A stretch of 64,000 bases of DNA from DATNPH01 sp036703315 (GTDB taxonomy: Bacteria; Cyanobacteriota; Cyanobacteriia; Cyanobacteriales; Coleofasciculaceae), in NCBI GenBank assembly GCA_036703315.1, contig DATNPH010000120.1, positions 1 through 64,000 of the forward strand, written 5' to 3'. Shown here one piece after another: positions 18,268 through 27,992 of the stretch; within the stretch, counting starts at the first letter, position 1, and every line of letters starts with the position of its first letter. The position numbers and the translations under genes were made by a program. A model generated the notes under the pieces. It saw only the letters and a list, made by a program, of their open reading frames with translations, ran no database searches and was not told where the DNA came from.

Positions 18268-21200
18268 TCAACCTTCCAACCTTGCAACCCTTAACTTCTG
18301 CTGTCTTACCGGAATCTCAATTAAAAACTCAGTACCTTGCCCCGGTGCTGAATTGCAGCGCAGGTGACCGCCGTGTTTTTCGACGATAATTTGGTAACTA
18401 ATTGCTAACCCCAAACCAGTACCTCGACCCACGGGTTTAGTTGTAAAGAAGGGGTCAAACAGCTGTTTTTTTGTCCTCTGTGTCATTCCAGTGCCGTTGT
18501 CGGCAATATGAATAAAGACGCGAGTTGGTGCTTGAGAAGAGTAACGAGCAATGTTGTTCTCAGCACATCCAGTCCCAGAGTCAGATGAGTCGGCAGTGTC
18601 TCTTATGACGCCTGTGTGAATGGTGATGGTCGGTAGGAAAGGAGTAGAGGCATTCACTGAATTCCCGATTGGCTCTAAGAGCTGACTTTTCACTTTTTCT
18701 TCTAGAGCATCGATGGCATTGGTTAACAAATTCATAAATACCTGGTTGAGTTGTCCTGGACAACACTCCACCAACGGCAAGGTGCCAAACTCTTTAATCA
18801 CAGTGATGGCAGGTTGTCCTGGCTTGCCTTTGAGCCGATGTTGGAGAATCATCAAGGTACTCTCGATTCCAGGGTGAATGTCTACCTCCTTACTGTCTGA
18901 TTCATCTACGCGAGAGAACGTCTGTAGCGATCGCACAATTTGCCGGATGCGTTCAGCGCCTGCCTTCATCGAGTCTTGTAGTTGGGTAAGGTCAGTAATT
19001 AGAAAATCTAGATCGATGGCTTCTATGTGTTCTTGAACTACTATCGGAGGGTTGGGGTAGGTAGCACGATAAAGTTGGACTAGATCGATAAGGTCTTGGA
19101 AATACTCTTGGGAATAGATTAAATTGCCATAAATGAAGTTAACTGGGTTGTTAATCTCGTGAGCCACACCGGCAACTAGCTGACCCAGGCTTGACATTTT
19201 TTCACTCTGAATCAACTGTCCTTGGGTGCGTTGTAGCTCGTGTAGAGCTTGTTGTAATTGAGTGGCTTGCTCTTGAGCTTGCTGCGTAGCCGTGCGGCTG
19301 GCGGCATAGAGCTTGGCTTGATTAATGGCAATCAGGAGTTGGCTCATTACCGCTTTCAGAAGTTCAACCTCGCTATCGCTCCAAGGTCGTGCTTCGCTCG
19401 TATGAATACAGCTGAGTACACCAATCGCCCCCGAAGGTGTCTGCATTGGTAGCGACAACACAGAGGTACAGCCCATAGAGCGAATAAATGCCTGAGAAAT
19501 CGGGTCGCTGACTGTCTCGACATCATCAATCTTGAGAATTTCTAGATTTAAGAGCTTTTGAGCTAACGGCCCGATTAAGTCACTGGGATAACGACCTGTG
19601 CGATCAGGAGTATCAAACGTCCGAGCTTCTTTAACAACCTCCCAGTAGGCTCGACGCCCAGAACAGCGATACCAGGCAAATTGGCAACGCTCAATTTGCA
19701 GCATTCGGCGGATTTCCTGAGCAGTGGTTTCGAGAATGGTGTTCAGATCCAGAGAGTTGCGGATTTGGTTAGACAGCTGATTTAACAGTGCTTCTCGCCG
19801 CGCTTGTTCTCGCAATTGTGCTTCCGAGTTCCGCAGGGCTGATTCAGCGGCTTTGCGAGCGCTAATATCTTGGACAACACCGAGGAAATACTTGGGAGTG
19901 CCGTGGACAGTAAGAACCAAGGATGCGGTAATTTGTACCCAGACTAGTTTGCCATTTTTGTGAAGGTAGCGCTTTTCTAACGAATAAGTCTCAATTTCAC
20001 CCGTCAAGAGCGATCGCACATGTTCCAGCTCAACCGACAGATCATCTGGGTGAGTAATATCGTAAAAAGTTTGTTCCAACAGTTCTTCACGGGCGTAACC
20101 GACAATGTTGCAAAATTTTTCGTTAACCCGTACAAACTTGCCTTCTGGTTCTGCGTGCCTAATGCCAACTGCTGCTTGCTCAAAAGTGGCACGGAATCGT
20201 TCTTCACTCTCACGCAGCGCCACCTCTATTCGTTTACGCTTGGTGATATCAATAAAGGACGCAACAGCTGCATAGGGAGTAGTTTCCTTGGGGCGGAACA
20301 GAGGTTGTGAATTGACACTGAGCCACGCTAGAGTCCCGTCGGGTTTGTGGATGCCCATAATTACCTCACTACAGGGCTCTCCAGTACGTAGCGTCATATT
20401 AAGCGGGTGTTCCTCACCAGGAAAATGCTCACCTTCTTCGGTGATCGCCCGCAAGCGTGAGTCAATAGAAATCAATCCCAGTAGCTGATCAGCTGACAGC
20501 CCCAGGATACGTTCTGCTGCGGCATTACAGGTGCGAATGATACCATTAGCATCCTGCAAGATGATTCCCTCTGCCATTGCCGCAATCAAAGAACGATACC
20601 GTTCTTCTGATTCCTGTAGCAAGGCTTGTGCCTGCCTACGCTCTGAAATTTCCTGTTGCAATTGCTCGATTGTATTCGTGAATGAGGCAGTTCCCCAAAG
20701 CCCTTCTGTCGCTGTTTCTCTGAGGTGACGATGATTGCCTTCCTCATTTTCGGAGTGGGAGTCCTCAAGGGATGGGCGACTCTCTTGGAACTCGGTCAAC
20801 ATCATGACTCCACCTATCTCACCTGTAGGGGTGTGCCAAGGCTGGATTTTCCACTTTACTCTTTGCCTCACGCCGTTAGGTCTGATGAAATAGTCTGAGT
20901 CGCCTCGCTGGACTTCTCCAGCTAAACAGGAGGCATAAATGTCCTGCCACCGTTCCAGAGGAGGAGAGGTGTAGTCTGTTGATTTTAGCGATGCCGTTCG
21001 CGTAGCGTCTCCGCTAGGAGAAGGCGGTTCGCTTGGCGACCATCGCCTTTTTGAAGAGACTCTCAAGGAGTTATCATTCTCTGATGGCGTTAGCGATGCC
21101 GGAGACGGTTCGCTTCGCGACCATCGCATACGGGATGAAGGGTAAGGGATAGATTCCGCCTCTTCACTCCTTGATAAGCTCTCCTCACTTTGAAATAGGG

Positions 21201-21390
21201 GAAATACTTCATAATGAGAGCGACCGACAAGGTCTTGGTTCTCCAGATCATAATCACTCAGCCACCGACGAGACGTGAGCAAATAACGTAGGTCACGGTC
21301 AAGCATTGCTGCGGCAGCGGGGATATGTTCCACAAACGCAGATAACAGCTCTAGATTGGCTGAATCAGCTGATGGATCTCCAAGTTGCAT
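18268..21390 (-). CDS. Multi-PAS/GAF sensor histidine kinase
   Basis: 1040 residues, no membrane segment. Order: a PAS-like unit at about 13-205 split by an insert (88-134), a coiled stretch, PAS (about 260-385), PAS-PAC (about 390-515), GAF (about 540-690), HisKA with phospho-acceptor H744 in LGQLVAGVAHEINNPVNF, and HATPase (about 860-1030; NLLTNAIDALEE, DNGTGM, GRGTGLGLAIS). The GAF domain has no obvious bilin Cys of the CHSAH type, so phytochrome function is not indicated. It lies alone, convergent with ispF and divergent from trpD, without an adjacent response regulator. Residues 88-134 (RWSRSEPSPAS and RRWSPSEPPSPSGDATRTAS) are translated repeat DNA. Confidence 0.9.
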   Translation of the reverse strand: MQLGDPSADSANLELLSAFVEHIPAAAAMLDRDLRYLLTSRRWLSDYDLENQDLVGRSHYEVFPLFQSEESLSRSEEAESIPYPSSRMRWSRSEPSPASLTPSENDNSLRVSSKRRWSPSEPPSPSGDATRTASLKSTDYTSPPLERWQDIYASCLAGEVQRGDSDYFIRPNGVRQRVKWKIQPWHTPTGEIGGVMMLTEFQESRPSLEDSHSENEEGNHRHLRETATEGLWGTASFTNTIEQLQQEISERRQAQALLQESEERYRSLIAAMAEGIILQDANGIIRTCNAAAERILGLSADQLLGLISIDSRLRAITEEGEHFPGEEHPLNMTLRTGEPCSEVIMGIHKPDGTLAWLSVNSQPLFRPKETTPYAAVASFIDITKRKRIEVALRESEERFRATFEQAAVGIRHAEPEGKFVRVNEKFCNIVGYAREELLEQTFYDITHPDDLSVELEHVRSLLTGEIETYSLEKRYLHKNGKLVWVQITASLVLTVHGTPKYFLGVVQDISARKAAESALRNSEAQLREQARREALLNQLSNQIRNSLDLNTILETTAQEIRRMLQIERCQFAWYRCSGRRAYWEVVKEARTFDTPDRTGRYPSDLIGPLAQKLLNLEILKIDDVETVSDPISQAFIRSMGCTSVLSLPMQTPSGAIGVLSCIHTSEARPWSDSEVELLKAVMSQLLIAINQAKLYAASRTATQQAQEQATQLQQALHELQRTQGQLIQSEKMSSLGQLVAGVAHEINNPVNFIYGNLIYSQEYFQDLIDLVQLYRATYPNPPIVVQEHIEAIDLDFLITDLTQLQDSMKAGAERIRQIVRSLQTFSRVDESDSKEVDIHPGIESTLMILQHRLKGKPGQPAITVIKEFGTLPLVECCPGQLNQVFMNLLTNAIDALEEKVKSQLLEPIGNSVNASTPFLPTITIHTGVIRDTADSSDSGTGCAENNIARYSSQAPTRVFIHIADNGTGMTQRTKKQLFDPFFTTKPVGRGTGLGLAISYQIIVEKHGGHLRCNSAPGQGTEFLIEIPVRQQKLRVARLEG
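20987..21127 (-). repeat. Two copies of a GC-rich iterated element inside the kinase gene
   Basis: Copy A (about 20987-21046) and copy B (about 21090-21127) share TTAGCGATGCCG and GGTTCGCTTSGCGACCATCGC. Both are in frame and encode Ser/Pro/Arg-rich sequence in a PAS loop. The element is of the type seen repeatedly in filamentous cyanobacterial genomes. Confidence 0.75.
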
Positions 21391-21661
21391 GACTCAAACG
21401 CTCAATTTTACTTTTAGAAGCTTATACACAATTAAGCTGCCTGCCTTATAAATTAGCTTAAATCGCTAGAGTCCCTGCACTATCTCATTAGGTAGTGTTT
21501 GGGAGTAGATCTTAGCAAACAGAGAGAATTTGTCGAAAACTATAACCGTAGCTCACGCTTCACCACAGTCAAGTTCCTTATAAACCCAGAAAAAGCAGCT
21601 ATTGCTTGTAAATCCGTGTCGCCGCATACTGTTTGTAAAGTGGCAACCCTCTACCTGATCT

Positions 21662-22723
21662 ATGAAAAACTCTGCTTCTGTGATTGCTGAAACCACCACC
21701 AATTGGTCTAGCTTGCTGCAACAGCTGCTTGATCGGCAATCTTTATCCAGTGAGCAGGCATCACAGTTGATGCAGGGATGGCTTAATGAGAAAATTCCAG
21801 AGGTTTTATCAGGCGCGATTCTTGCCGCTATTCAGGCTAAAGGCGTCTCGGCGGAAGAACTAGCAGGGATGGCGTTGGTGTTGCAATCCCAATCATTACA
21901 CAAGAGTGCCATTGACCATGAGACACCAGTAATTGATACCTGTGGCACAGGTGGGGATGGTGCCTCAACGTTTAATATCTCCACCTGTGTTGCTTTTGTA
22001 GCCGCTGCTGCTGGAGTGCGGGTTGCTAAACATGGCAATCGTTCTGCTTCTAGCCTAGTGGGTTCAGCAGATGTCCTAGAAGCACTGGGTGTCAATTTAT
22101 CAGCTCCTACTGAGAAAGTCTACTCAGCACTCAATGAGGTAGGTGTGACGTTCCTTTTTGCCCGTGGTTGGCATCCAGCTATGAAGGCAGTAGCACCACT
22201 GCGACAAACTCTAAAGGTGCGAACGGTATTTAACCTTTTGGGTCCATTGGTGAATCCATTACGTCCTACAGGTCAGGTGATTGGGGTATTTGACTCAAAC
22301 TTCGTGGCAACGGTTGCTCAAGCCATGTGTAAAATGGGAACCCCAAAAGCGATCGCTCTCCATGGACGGGAAAAACTTGATGAGGCAGGCTTGGCAGACG
22401 AAACCGATTTGGCGCTGCTATCGGATGGTGAGGTGCGTCTATCAACCCTGAATCCCCAACAGCTAGGCTTAACACCAGCGCCCACAGAGGCACTGCGAGG
22501 TGGTAATGTTCAGGAAAATGCCCTAATTTTACGCAATGTCTTGCAAGGTAAGGGAACACAAGCACAGCAGGATGCTGTAGCGCTGAATGCTTCGTTAGCA
22601 CTTCAAGTGGGGGATGTCGTCGCCTTGGAGAACCACAAAGCAGGCATTGAAATTGCCAAAGATGTCATCAGTAGCGGTGCAGCCTGGTCAAAGCTAGATC
22701 AGCTAGTAGAGTTTTTAAGGTGA
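21662..22723 (+). CDS. trpD: Anthranilate phosphoribosyltransferase
   Basis: 353 residues. TrpD transfers phosphoribose from PRPP to anthranilate in tryptophan synthesis. The PRPP-binding loop is DTCGTGGDGASTFNIST, followed by VAKHGNRSASSLVGSADVLEALG and KVRTVFNLLGPLVNP. The first 15 residues are not conserved in the family, so a slightly later start is possible. The other trp genes are not adjacent, as is common in cyanobacteria. It converges with the retropepsin-like gene, with a 9-base gap. Confidence 0.96.
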   Translation: MKNSASVIAETTTNWSSLLQQLLDRQSLSSEQASQLMQGWLNEKIPEVLSGAILAAIQAKGVSAEELAGMALVLQSQSLHKSAIDHETPVIDTCGTGGDGASTFNISTCVAFVAAAAGVRVAKHGNRSASSLVGSADVLEALGVNLSAPTEKVYSALNEVGVTFLFARGWHPAMKAVAPLRQTLKVRTVFNLLGPLVNPLRPTGQVIGVFDSNFVATVAQAMCKMGTPKAIALHGREKLDEAGLADETDLALLSDGEVRLSTLNPQQLGLTPAPTEALRGGNVQENALILRNVLQGKGTQAQQDAVALNASLALQVGDVVALENHKAGIEIAKDVISSGAAWSKLDQLVEFLR

Positions 22724-22732
22724 TAACTCCAA

Positions 22733-23665
22733 TTAGCGAGGGTGAAATTCCACGACATCTTGTTTAATCCAGACATCGTAGTTGCCGAAGAAATCTTGAC
22801 CAAGCAGCCCAAGCTCTAGGTCGGGTCCGGCGATCGCCACTACGACATTTTTTGCCACAATACCCTCAACCGCAATTGACTGCACTTTGCCAGTGGAAAA
22901 CTTTATTCCCTTATTACTGGCAGTATTAGCTGTCACTTCTCCCTCTGGAACAACGTTGAGGCTTTGAGCCATTGCTGGGGTGATCACGGTGCCACTAGCT
23001 CCCGTATCTACAATCATCTCGTAGGTCTGTTGACCATTAAACGTGACATCAATGATTGGTGTCCCACTAGCACGACGTTTGATTGGAGCTTTAAACACCT
23101 GTGAGTTAGCCGTATTTGTCTTTGATTGTGTCGCAGGTGCTGATGCCGTAGTCTTTCGAGTTGGAGCGGGAGTAACAGGTGGAACGGCGGTTCGGGGTGC
23201 AATGGTTATAGTTCTAGAAGGGGAACTGGAGCGGGGGCGAGTAGCTTCTTGTTGAGCGATACGCAGATTACTTTGATATTGGGCGAGTTTCGATTTGGCG
23301 ATCGCATAATAAGTACTGGAGGACGGCACAACCCGTAACAACTTAATTGCCTCTTGCCAGCGACTAATGACTAGTTGCCAATCATCAGAGGACTGAGCAG
23401 ACTGACTGAGGCTAGCCGCGCTGTAGGCGGCATCAAGCGCCCGCTCATAAGCGTCCTTGGCAGCAATCCGAGGTTGGCTTTTCGCTGTCACCGATGGCTT
23501 AGGGGTAACTGTTGGATTGGCATTACTAGAAGTCGAAGATTCAGCAACTACTGGCTCTGGCGCTTTATTAGAACGCCCCATATTATTGACTTGACTACAA
23601 GCCACGCTTAGCAAGGCTAGGCTACCCGAAAGCAGAAAAATTGCTGCACGATCCTGAGAAGGCAT
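22733..23665 (-). CDS. Lipoprotein with C-terminal retropepsin-like aspartyl protease domain
   Basis: 310 residues. A lipobox LLSVAC puts the lipidated Cys at 23. A helical, TPR-like region (about 70-140, containing SRWQEAIKLLRVVPSSS) is followed by a Ser/Thr/Pro linker. The C-terminal domain (about 200-310) has the retropepsin active-site motif MIVDTGASGTVITP, with D220 catalytic, and LGLLGQDFFGNYDVW. Such single-lobe clan AA proteases act as dimers. It is probably anchored in the plasma membrane facing the periplasm; the substrate is unknown. Confidence 0.85.
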   Translation of the reverse strand: MPSQDRAAIFLLSGSLALLSVACSQVNNMGRSNKAPEPVVAESSTSSNANPTVTPKPSVTAKSQPRIAAKDAYERALDAAYSAASLSQSAQSSDDWQLVISRWQEAIKLLRVVPSSSTYYAIAKSKLAQYQSNLRIAQQEATRPRSSSPSRTITIAPRTAVPPVTPAPTRKTTASAPATQSKTNTANSQVFKAPIKRRASGTPIIDVTFNGQQTYEMIVDTGASGTVITPAMAQSLNVVPEGEVTANTASNKGIKFSTGKVQSIAVEGIVAKNVVVAIAGPDLELGLLGQDFFGNYDVWIKQDVVEFHPR

Positions 23666-24082
23666 GCAAATCTGTTACTCATGAACTATCTATTTCTCAG
23701 TTTAAACCCACAATTGAAGAGGGATAGTGAGGTAGGCGAGAAGCCTCAAACGGCTACATAGGGTCACCTGATCACGATTAGTGCTCCCATCTGTCCCTAG
23801 CTTTTGCTGATCCGTGAGATAATAGCACGTCAATTGAAGGCTGAAGTATGAAGTATGAAGTATGAAATTAACCCCACCCACAAAGAGCGGAAGTCGGGTT
23901 GTACCTGAACCCGATCAGGGGCATGAATATCAAAAAAATCTAATTTTTGCCCATAAGGGGCAAGGCAATTACCGATAAATTCTTACTTCATCCTTAATCC
24001 TTTAGACTTCAGACTTCATTTAGTCAATTATTGGGTTGTCCGCCGTTCCTTTCTACTGACCACTAATAACTAACAACGACTT
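23666..24082. other. Intergenic region with short tandem repeats ahead of carA
   Basis: Contains a tandem array of GAAGTATGA units (about 23838-23866) and, nearer carA, CCTTAATCCTTTAGACTTC-like and ACTAATAACTAAC motifs. The GAAGTATGA unit also occurs at about 9521-9535 behind the cyclase gene. The carA promoter should lie here. No gene is seen. Confidence 0.5.
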
Positions 24083-25237
24083 ATGCCTGTTTCAGCAGCT
24101 ACACCCGCTCTGCTCGTGCTGGCAGACGGGACATCCTACCAGGGCTGGTCTTTTGGAGCCACTGGCACTGCCATTGGAGAGGTAGTGTTTAATACTGCCA
24201 TGACTGGTTATCAGGAGGTTACGACAGATCCTAGCTATCTTGGTCAGATTGTCACCTTCACGTATCCAGAGTTAGGCAATACGGGTATCAACCCGGAAGA
24301 TGAAGAGTCTGCACACCCGCAAATACGAGGAGCGATCGCGCGCAACATCTCTCGTCGTCCTAGTAACTGGCGTGCAACTAGCTCCTTTCCCGACTACCTC
24401 AAAGAAAACAACATCCCAGGAATTTACGGCATCGATACCAGGGCACTAACCCGAAAACTTCGTTCCTCTGGTGCCATGAATGGCGGCATTTCTACGGAAA
24501 TCCTTGACCCGGCTGAATTGCTTAAGCAAGTGCAAGCCGCTCCCAGTATGGCGGGATTGAATCTGGTTCGGGAAGTCACAACCAGAGAAGTTTATGAATG
24601 GTCTGATCCCACGTATAGCTACTGGGAATTCCATCCAGTAATGGATGCCACTGGGGGTGAACCTCTGACGGTTGTAGCGATAGATTTTGGTATCAAACGC
24701 AACATTTTGCGGCGTCTAGCCAGCTATGGCTGCCGTGTTATTGTTGTTCCTGCCGATACACCGCCGGAAGAAATCATCAAATACAATCCCGACGGAATTT
24801 TTCTATCCAATGGTCCAGGTGATCCCGCTGCAAATAGTGAAGGGATCGCCACCACTAAAGCCTTGTTGGAGCGTAAGCAACCGATATTTGGCATCTGTAT
24901 GGGACACCAAATTCTCGGACTTTCGATGGGTGCCGAAACCTTTAAGCTTAAATTTGGTCACCGAGGATTAAATCACCCAGCCGGTTTACAGCGACAGGTT
25001 GAAATCACCAGCCAAAACCACGGCTTTGCGATTAATGCCGATACGCTAGCTCCCGACGTAGAAATTACCCACCTCAACCTCAATGACCGCACTGTCGCCG
25101 GACTGCGTCACAAATCTTTGCCTTTCTTCTCAGTGCAGTATCACCCTGAAGCGAGTCCTGGTCCTCACGATGCTGACTATCTATTTGAGCAGTTTGTCCA
25201 ACAAATGCGCTCGCATCGCGAGGCTTCGGTTCTTTGA
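24083..25237 (+). CDS. carA: Carbamoyl-phosphate synthase small subunit (glutaminase)
   Basis: 384 residues. The N-terminal CarA-specific domain (LVLADGTSYQGWSFGATG, EVVFNTAMTGYQE) is followed by a class I glutamine amidotransferase. The nucleophilic Cys lies in IFGICMGHQILG; the His and Glu are in VQYHPEASPGPHDA. It supplies ammonia to CarB for arginine and pyrimidine synthesis. carB is not in the window, so the genes are unlinked, as in many cyanobacteria. The start at 24083 is preceded by heptamer-like repeats rather than a clear ribosome binding site. Confidence 0.96.
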   Translation: MPVSAATPALLVLADGTSYQGWSFGATGTAIGEVVFNTAMTGYQEVTTDPSYLGQIVTFTYPELGNTGINPEDEESAHPQIRGAIARNISRRPSNWRATSSFPDYLKENNIPGIYGIDTRALTRKLRSSGAMNGGISTEILDPAELLKQVQAAPSMAGLNLVREVTTREVYEWSDPTYSYWEFHPVMDATGGEPLTVVAIDFGIKRNILRRLASYGCRVIVVPADTPPEEIIKYNPDGIFLSNGPGDPAANSEGIATTKALLERKQPIFGICMGHQILGLSMGAETFKLKFGHRGLNHPAGLQRQVEITSQNHGFAINADTLAPDVEITHLNLNDRTVAGLRHKSLPFFSVQYHPEASPGPHDADYLFEQFVQQMRSHREASVL

Positions 25238-25627
25238 GGGAGTCAGAACCAGCAAGTAAGGAATCGAGAAGAAAAGAAAAACCTTGCCAAAAACATCTGA
25301 GTACTCTAAATTATACGGGGACTTCTCGCTATACTATTCGATACAGTGTGGCTAGTAATATCGGGGAAAAGCTTAGGCTACCTCAAAACTCTAGAAGCGC
25401 TGTGTAAGTATACGCCGAGTCTCGGTCAATACGGTGGCGCACACCGAAATATAGTCTTGAGGATTGATCGGCAAGGAGATATAAATGCTCTGTTTCTCCA
25501 CAACTAAAAGACTAACCATCTTTTTAGGGAGGCAAGATCAACCCAAGAATCTCTTGTTAAAGCCTATAGGCTTAGCAGCATGAATGTCGAAGTTCTAATG
25601 TTAGTACGCTACAACTAGGAGGGTGTT
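25238..25627. other. Intergenic region ahead of the STAS gene
   Basis: 390 bases with no gene I can support. The last bases hold a strong Shine-Dalgarno for the STAS gene, listed separately. Confidence 0.4.
25617..25622 (+). promoter_or_regulatory. Ribosome binding site that points to an ATT start
   Basis: A perfect AGGAGG sits five bases before ATT at 25628, the ideal spacing. An in-frame TAG at 25616-25618 lies just upstream, so the coding sequence cannot begin earlier. No ATG, GTG or TTG occurs in frame until TTG at 25715. Confidence 0.75.
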
Positions 25628-25996
25628 ATTCCTGAGCCACTAACCCTGACAGTCAGCTTAAGGGGCACTCGCGAAGTCAGGGAAAATTACCAACTTTTCC
25701 GCCTCACGGGACTATTGGACGCCTTTTCGGAAGCGACTTTCCGTAAAGTAGTCAGCAAATGTATTGATGACGGTCCAACGAATATAGTTTTGGATCTTTC
25801 TAAAATCGACTTTGTTGATAGTTCGGGTTTGGGTGCCTTAGTGCAGTTAGTAAAGAAAGCTCAAACGTCTGGGGGAACTTTACAAATTGTGACAAATCCT
25901 CGTGTGACTCAGACAGTCAAGCTAGTGCGTTTGGAAAAGTTTCTCTCGCTGCAACCCTCTGTGGATGAAGCGATAGAGAGAGTCAAAGACAGCTGA
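25628..25996 (+). CDS. STAS-domain anti-sigma factor antagonist, apparent ATT start
   Basis: From ATT at 25628 the protein has 122 residues and one STAS domain. The predicted phosphorylation site is S65 in IDFVDSSGLGALV. Residues 6-34 (LTVSLRGTREVRENYQLFRL and onwards) look like the first strand and helix of the fold and include the conserved TGLLDAFSE. Starting at TTG 25715 would delete that first strand, so the upstream start is favoured. Anti-anti-sigma proteins of this type release a sigma factor or act in a partner-switch; no kinase or phosphatase partner is adjacent. Confidence 0.8.
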   Translation: MPEPLTLTVSLRGTREVRENYQLFRLTGLLDAFSEATFRKVVSKCIDDGPTNIVLDLSKIDFVDSSGLGALVQLVKKAQTSGGTLQIVTNPRVTQTVKLVRLEKFLSLQPSVDEAIERVKDS

Positions 25997-26145
25997 CAAA
26001 ACTTTTCAGCGAGACTGTAGGGCGGGCTTCACAGAGCTCGCCCTTGCTCTGTGAGGGGAGTTGGGTAGATTGTGTTTTAAGTGTTTATGGCACAGAAATA
26101 TTCCAGGCAACGCTAAAATCGAAAAGTTGAGGTCGGACAGAGGTT

Positions 26146-26613
26146 GTGACATCACAGGAGGACGAAAGTTCAAATAGTTTGAAAGCTGACTCGGGGCTCT
26201 CTTGGGCAGAAATCCGACTGAGGCAGCTAAATGCGGTAGCCGAGTCAAATTTAAAAATTCAGCAGGTTTCACCAGCTTCTTTGGCGTATCTGGGAGACGC
26301 TGTTTATGAGCTTTATATCCGAACCTACTATCTGCTGCCGCCCAAACGCATTTGTGACTATCATCATCAAGTAGTGGCTCAAGTACGAGCAGAAAGTCAA
26401 GCGAACCATCTGCGATCGCTCGAGCCTCACCTCACTGCCCCTGAACTGGAAATCTTACGGCGTGGACGCAATGCTGTAACGGGAAGTCCCCGGCGTCTCG
26501 AACCCAAAACCTATCAACAAGCAACTAGCTTGGAAACCTTGATGGGATATCTATACCTTACCAATCCCCAGCGTCTGACTCAACTTTTGGCGCACTTAGA
26601 TCTCGATCCCTAA
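26146..26613 (+). CDS. mrnC: Mini-ribonuclease III
   Basis: 155 residues from a GTG start. It is a single RNase III catalytic domain without a dsRNA-binding domain: PASLAYLGDAVYELYIRTY carries the metal-binding Asp and Glu region, and LRRGRNAVTGSPRRL follows. MrnC matures the 5' and 3' ends of 23S rRNA. It sits 25 bases before rlmB, also a 23S rRNA gene, so the two are probably an operon for large-subunit rRNA processing and methylation. Confidence 0.92.
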   Translation: MTSQEDESSNSLKADSGLSWAEIRLRQLNAVAESNLKIQQVSPASLAYLGDAVYELYIRTYYLLPPKRICDYHHQVVAQVRAESQANHLRSLEPHLTAPELEILRRGRNAVTGSPRRLEPKTYQQATSLETLMGYLYLTNPQRLTQLLAHLDLDP

Positions 26614-26638
26614 TTAAAAAATCACCAAACTTAAGAAC

Positions 26639-27931
26639 ATGGCTAAACAAGATCGCCGCTCTCACGCTTCCGGCAAGCCAAAGCGAGGCAAGCCCTTGCG
26701 TGACCCGCGTGAGTCCCGAAAATTTTCCCGCTCCCAAGACGAGAACTCTAGCAGACCAGAGCCGCGTTTCAAGGTGGGTAAACCAAAGCCAGGAAAACCT
26801 ACTCGCTCCCCGTCTCAGCACTCTGGCCCGAAACCACCTCGCCCTCAAACAGACACAACAGCTCGGATTGAACCACCCTATCCTGGTAAGCCGAAGCCAA
26901 GAGAGCCTCTCCGGAAGTCGGAGGACAAGGAAATTACTTTCAAGTCTCGCGAAAGAAAGGATGTTACGGTCTCGCGCTATGGAGCTAACCCCTCCAAGCC
27001 TATGGCACCAAAGCGGCACTCTGGCGCACGCGATAAGGATTTTTCAAAGTCGGCATTTAAGGACAACCAGGAACCTCAGCCCGTTGACTTAACCCGTACC
27101 GAGTCAACGGCTTCGACTCAGTACGAAGACGAGGATATTGACTTACTCTACGGGCGTCATCCCGTGCTCGCCGCTTTGGAGAATCAGCGCCAGCTGAACC
27201 GAGTGTGGATTATTCCTCAGCTGCGCTATGATTCCCGCTTTCACTCCTTACTGGTTCAAGCTAAGGCAAACGGCACAGTGATTGACGAAGTGGAGCCACG
27301 ACGCCTCAGCCAAATTACTAAAGGAGCTAACCATCAAGGTGTTGCTGCTCTAGTCGCTCCCTACTCCTACAAAGAGTTAGGTGACTTAATCAACCAAGCC
27401 AAATCGACAACCGATCAACCCGTGCTAGTGGTCTGTGATGGCATTACCGATCCCCATAACTTAGGGGCAATCATTCGCACGGCAGAAGCCATGGGCGTTC
27501 AGGGCTTAATCATTCCCCAACGTCGAGCTGTAAGTGTCACCTCCACGGTAATGAAAGTGGCGGCAGGAGCCATAGAAACTTTGCCCGTTGCTAGAGTTGT
27601 CAATCTGGGTCGCGCCTTAGAGGAACTGAAAGCTGCTGGCTTTTGGATTTATGGCACTACTACCGGTACTGGTAAAGTACTACACACAGTGGAGTTGAAG
27701 GGACCGATAGTATTAGTCGTAGGTTCAGAGGAGAATGGCTTGAGTCTGCTAACACAACGCGGCTGTGATGTTCTGGTTTCGGTTCCCCTACAGGGCAAAA
27801 CCCCCAGTCTCAATGCCTCAGTAGCCGCAGCAATGATACTGTACGAAACATACCGTCAGCGTTGGTCAAGTTTACTTTACCTTGACAATCTTTCCCAGGA
27901 CGCTTTAAAAAATGAGCGTGAAGTAGTATAA
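26639..27931 (+). CDS. rlmB: 23S rRNA (guanosine-2'-O)-methyltransferase, TrmH/SpoU family with basic N-terminal extension
   Basis: 430 residues. Residues 1-150 are a basic, Pro/Lys-rich low-complexity extension with recurring GKPKPGKP motifs, probably disordered and RNA-binding. The enzyme starts at about 165 (DLLYGRHPVLAALENQRQLN) with the SpoU substrate-binding domain, then the SPOUT knot domain: VVCDGITDPHNLGAIIRTAE, VVGSEENGL and VPLQGKTPSLNASVA are the three SpoU motifs. Typical RlmB is about 250 residues, so the extension is the unusual feature. It follows mrnC closely. Confidence 0.92.
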   Translation: MAKQDRRSHASGKPKRGKPLRDPRESRKFSRSQDENSSRPEPRFKVGKPKPGKPTRSPSQHSGPKPPRPQTDTTARIEPPYPGKPKPREPLRKSEDKEITFKSRERKDVTVSRYGANPSKPMAPKRHSGARDKDFSKSAFKDNQEPQPVDLTRTESTASTQYEDEDIDLLYGRHPVLAALENQRQLNRVWIIPQLRYDSRFHSLLVQAKANGTVIDEVEPRRLSQITKGANHQGVAALVAPYSYKELGDLINQAKSTTDQPVLVVCDGITDPHNLGAIIRTAEAMGVQGLIIPQRRAVSVTSTVMKVAAGAIETLPVARVVNLGRALEELKAAGFWIYGTTTGTGKVLHTVELKGPIVLVVGSEENGLSLLTQRGCDVLVSVPLQGKTPSLNASVAAAMILYETYRQRWSSLLYLDNLSQDALKNEREVV

Positions 27932-27992
27932 CAAAGTGTAAAGAATTCCCTATTACAAGACAGCATAGAATCCCCTAAACCAGGTAAACAAC

